Shown: positions 4,590 through 6,322 of the stretch, piece after piece
Layout: every line of letters begins with the position of its first letter
Position numbering within the stretch: the stretch's first letter is position 1
Origin: Piscirickettsiaceae bacterium
GTDB taxonomy: Bacteria > Pseudomonadota > Gammaproteobacteria > Nitrosococcales > Methylophagaceae
Direction: 5' to 3'
NCBI GenBank assembly: GCA_030620285.1
Contig: JAUXFA010000076.1
Span: 1 to 6,322, forward strand
Length of the DNA: 6,322 nt
Notes under the pieces: model-generated
Database searches by the model: none
Told to the model about the DNA's origin: nothing
The model's input: the letters and a program-made list of their open reading frames with translations, nothing else
Program-made: the position numbers and the translations under genes

Positions 4590-6322
4590 ATGTCTAAAAA
4601 AAAAATAACCGATTCCTATAGCGCTCGCGAAGCAGAGAAATACGACAACCCTATTCCCAGTCGTGAATTTATTCTTGAGCTCCTCAAACAAAATAATCGC
4701 CCATTAACACGCCGCAGCATCAGTAAGCTTCTTGCTATTAAAGGTGAACAACAAACCGAGGCTTTACGCCGGCGTCTCCGAGCAATGGAACGTGATGGCC
4801 AATTATTACGTAACCGTAAAAATGCCTATGGTGTGGTCTCCAAAATGAATCTCATCACCGGTCGCATTACGGGACATCCCGATGGCTATGGTTTTCTCAT
4901 TCCAGATGAGGGGGGCGATGATCTGTTCTTAAATGAGCGTGAAATGCGAATAGCCTTACATGGCGATCGCGCAATTGCTCGCATAACAGGTATTGACCGG
5001 CGTGGCCGCAAAGAAGGTGCTATCGTCGAAGTGATCAAACACAGCAATGAACGTATTGTAGGCCGCTTATTTATTGATGCGGGCATCTCATTTTTAATTC
5101 CAAATAATCGCCGTATCAGCCAAGACATTCTCATCCCTCCCGATAATTTGATGGATGCCAAAGAAGGTCAAATTATTGAAATTGAAATTACCGAACACCC
5201 CAATAAACATCGCTCACCTTTAGGAAAGGTAGTCACCGTATTAGGCGAGCATATGGCCCCTGGGATGGAGATAGACATTGCGCTACGTGCCTTTGATTTA
5301 CCTCATGACTGGTCAAAAGAAGCGCTTGAACAAGCCGAGTCTTTTGGAGGTGATGTGCCCATTTCAGGCAATGACCAACGCCTAGATTTACGCTCCCTAC
5401 CTCTGGTGACGATAGATGGTGAAGATGCACGCGACTTTGATGATGCCGTTTATGCTGAAAAAACAGAATCAGGTTCATGGCGTTTGTGGGTAGCCATTGC
5501 CGATGTATCCTCCTATGTGCAAGCAAATAGTCCATTAGACAAAGATGCTATCGAACGCGGTACATCCGTCTATTTCCCTAGCCAAGTTATTCCCATGCTG
5601 CCAGAAGTATTATCAAATGGCCTCTGCTCATTAAACCCTAATGTAGATCGTCTATGCATGGTCTGCGAAATGGTCATTAATGCTAACGGTACAGTAGAGT
5701 CTTATCAGTTTCATCAAGCCATTATGAATTCAAAAGCACGTCTTACCTACACCGATGTCGCCGCTATATTAGTTGATGGTCATGCTGAATTACGCCAGCA
5801 ATATCAAAATGTACTACCGGGTTTAAAAGCCATGTATGACTTATATCAAGTTATGTTAAACGCGCGTGGGCAGAGAGGTGCAATTGATTTTGAATTAACC
5901 GAGACTCAATTTATTTTTGATGATAACCGTAAGATTAAATCTATCGAACCTCGGGAGCGTAATGATGCTCATCGTTTAATTGAAGAGTTTATGGTGGCCG
6001 CTAATGTTTGTGCCGCCCAATTTTTATTAGATAATAAATTACCTGCACTCTACCGTATTCATGAAACACCTTCAGAAGAAAAATTAACTGGGCTACGTGA
6101 ATTTTTAGCGGAACTCGGTTTATCTCTTGGTGGTGGCAGCGAACCGCAGCCAAGTCATTATGCATCGCTGCTTAAAGCCGCTAGCAAACGGCCTGACGGT
6201 CATTTACTGCAAACTGTTATGTTGCGTAGTATGAAACAAGCCGTCTACAGTCCCGACAATGTAGGACATTTTGGCCTAGCATTAGAAGCTTATACGCATT
6301 TTACCTCCCCTATTCGCCGCTA
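4590..6322 (+). CDS. rnr: Ribonuclease R, 3' end outside window
   Basis: The N-terminal 577 residues of RNase R, a processive 3'-5' exoribonuclease of the RNase II family that degrades structured RNA in mRNA decay, rRNA quality control and tmRNA-linked decay. The open frame reaches the window end; the E. coli protein has 813 residues, so the last part of the RNB domain, the S1 domain and the basic tail are missing. After the start the text matches E. coli closely (REAEKY-NPIPSREFIL, LRRRLRAMERDGQL). In order: a winged-helix-like region (about 22-85), cold-shock domain 1 from residue 91 (HPDGYGFL), cold-shock domain 2 from about 158, and the RNB domain with the metal-binding aspartates Asp276, Asp282, Asp284 and Asp285 (DGEDARDFDDA). 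It stops inside the conserved HFTSPIRR. The start is fixed by homology and an in-frame stop at 4548. No clear ribosome binding site precedes it, and codons 3-6 form a run of ten A. Confidence 0.97.
   Translation, partial: MSKKKITDSYSAREAEKYDNPIPSREFILELLKQNNRPLTRRSISKLLAIKGEQQTEALRRRLRAMERDGQLLRNRKNAYGVVSKMNLITGRITGHPDGYGFLIPDEGGDDLFLNEREMRIALHGDRAIARITGIDRRGRKEGAIVEVIKHSNERIVGRLFIDAGISFLIPNNRRISQDILIPPDNLMDAKEGQIIEIEITEHPNKHRSPLGKVVTVLGEHMAPGMEIDIALRAFDLPHDWSKEALEQAESFGGDVPISGNDQRLDLRSLPLVTIDGEDARDFDDAVYAEKTESGSWRLWVAIADVSSYVQANSPLDKDAIERGTSVYFPSQVIPMLPEVLSNGLCSLNPNVDRLCMVCEMVINANGTVESYQFHQAIMNSKARLTYTDVAAILVDGHAELRQQYQNVLPGLKAMYDLYQVMLNARGQRGAIDFELTETQFIFDDNRKIKSIEPRERNDAHRLIEEFMVAANVCAAQFLLDNKLPALYRIHETPSEEKLTGLREFLAELGLSLGGGSEPQPSHYASLLKAASKRPDGHLLQTVMLRSMKQAVYSPDNVGHFGLALEAYTHFTSPIRR

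Noticed and set aside
4504..4608. 34-codon plus-strand upstream frame overlapping the rnr start
   Set aside because: It begins upstream of the likely rnr transcription start, has only a weak ribosome binding site and low-complexity content.
4449..4691. 80-codon minus-strand frame with a hydrophobic segment
   Set aside because: It lies antisense to the conserved first 34 codons of rnr, covers the rnr promoter and has no recognisable family; probably a chance frame in AT-rich DNA.
4886..5535. Two minus-strand frames (4886-5161 and 5233-5535)
   Set aside because: Antisense to the cold-shock and catalytic domains of rnr, with arbitrary composition.

Overview
The window (roughly 40% GC by eye) reads as chromosomal DNA of a free-living, respiring and probably motile gammaproteobacterium. 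The pointers are a Pseudomonas-type Coq7 ubiquinone hydroxylase, a CheW-receiver CheV protein, two PilZ-domain proteins and an RNase R whose N-terminus is close to that of E. coli. The genus cannot be fixed from the sequence. No tRNA, rRNA, insertion sequence, phage gene or CRISPR array was seen.

Left part (1-1675), all on the minus strand. In transcription order: a small exported protein of unknown function (1220-1657), a 255-residue protein made almost entirely of 15 degenerate Trp-Tyr-Glu-Ala-Asn (WYEAN) repeats (348-1115), and the start of a YcbL/GloC-type metallo-beta-lactamase-fold hydrolase (1-309, cut by the window edge). The repeat protein is the most unusual object here. I do not recognise its family, it has no signal peptide or cysteine, and its motif is kept at protein level while the codons drift.

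Middle part (1676-4204). After a 144-base divergent gap come two plus-strand PilZ genes in tandem (1820-2128, 2199-2549), apparently a gene duplication. The second overlaps, tail to tail, the end of coq7 (2527-3171, minus, GTG start). Upstream of coq7, on the same strand, lies cheV (3242-4204). The 70-base cheV-coq7 gap holds a near-perfect 22-bp palindrome that overlaps a candidate coq7 promoter.

Right part (4205-6322). A 385-base AT-rich divergent region separates cheV from rnr (4590 to window end, plus), which encodes the N-terminal 577 residues of RNase R. A good sigma-70-like promoter lies about 70 bases upstream of rnr. The rnr start has no clear Shine-Dalgarno sequence and is followed at once by a run of ten A residues.

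Functionally, PilZ proteins (c-di-GMP sensing) and CheV (chemotaxis coupling) both bear on motility and surface behaviour. coq7 and rnr are housekeeping genes. Nothing seen links the WYEAN protein to any of these.
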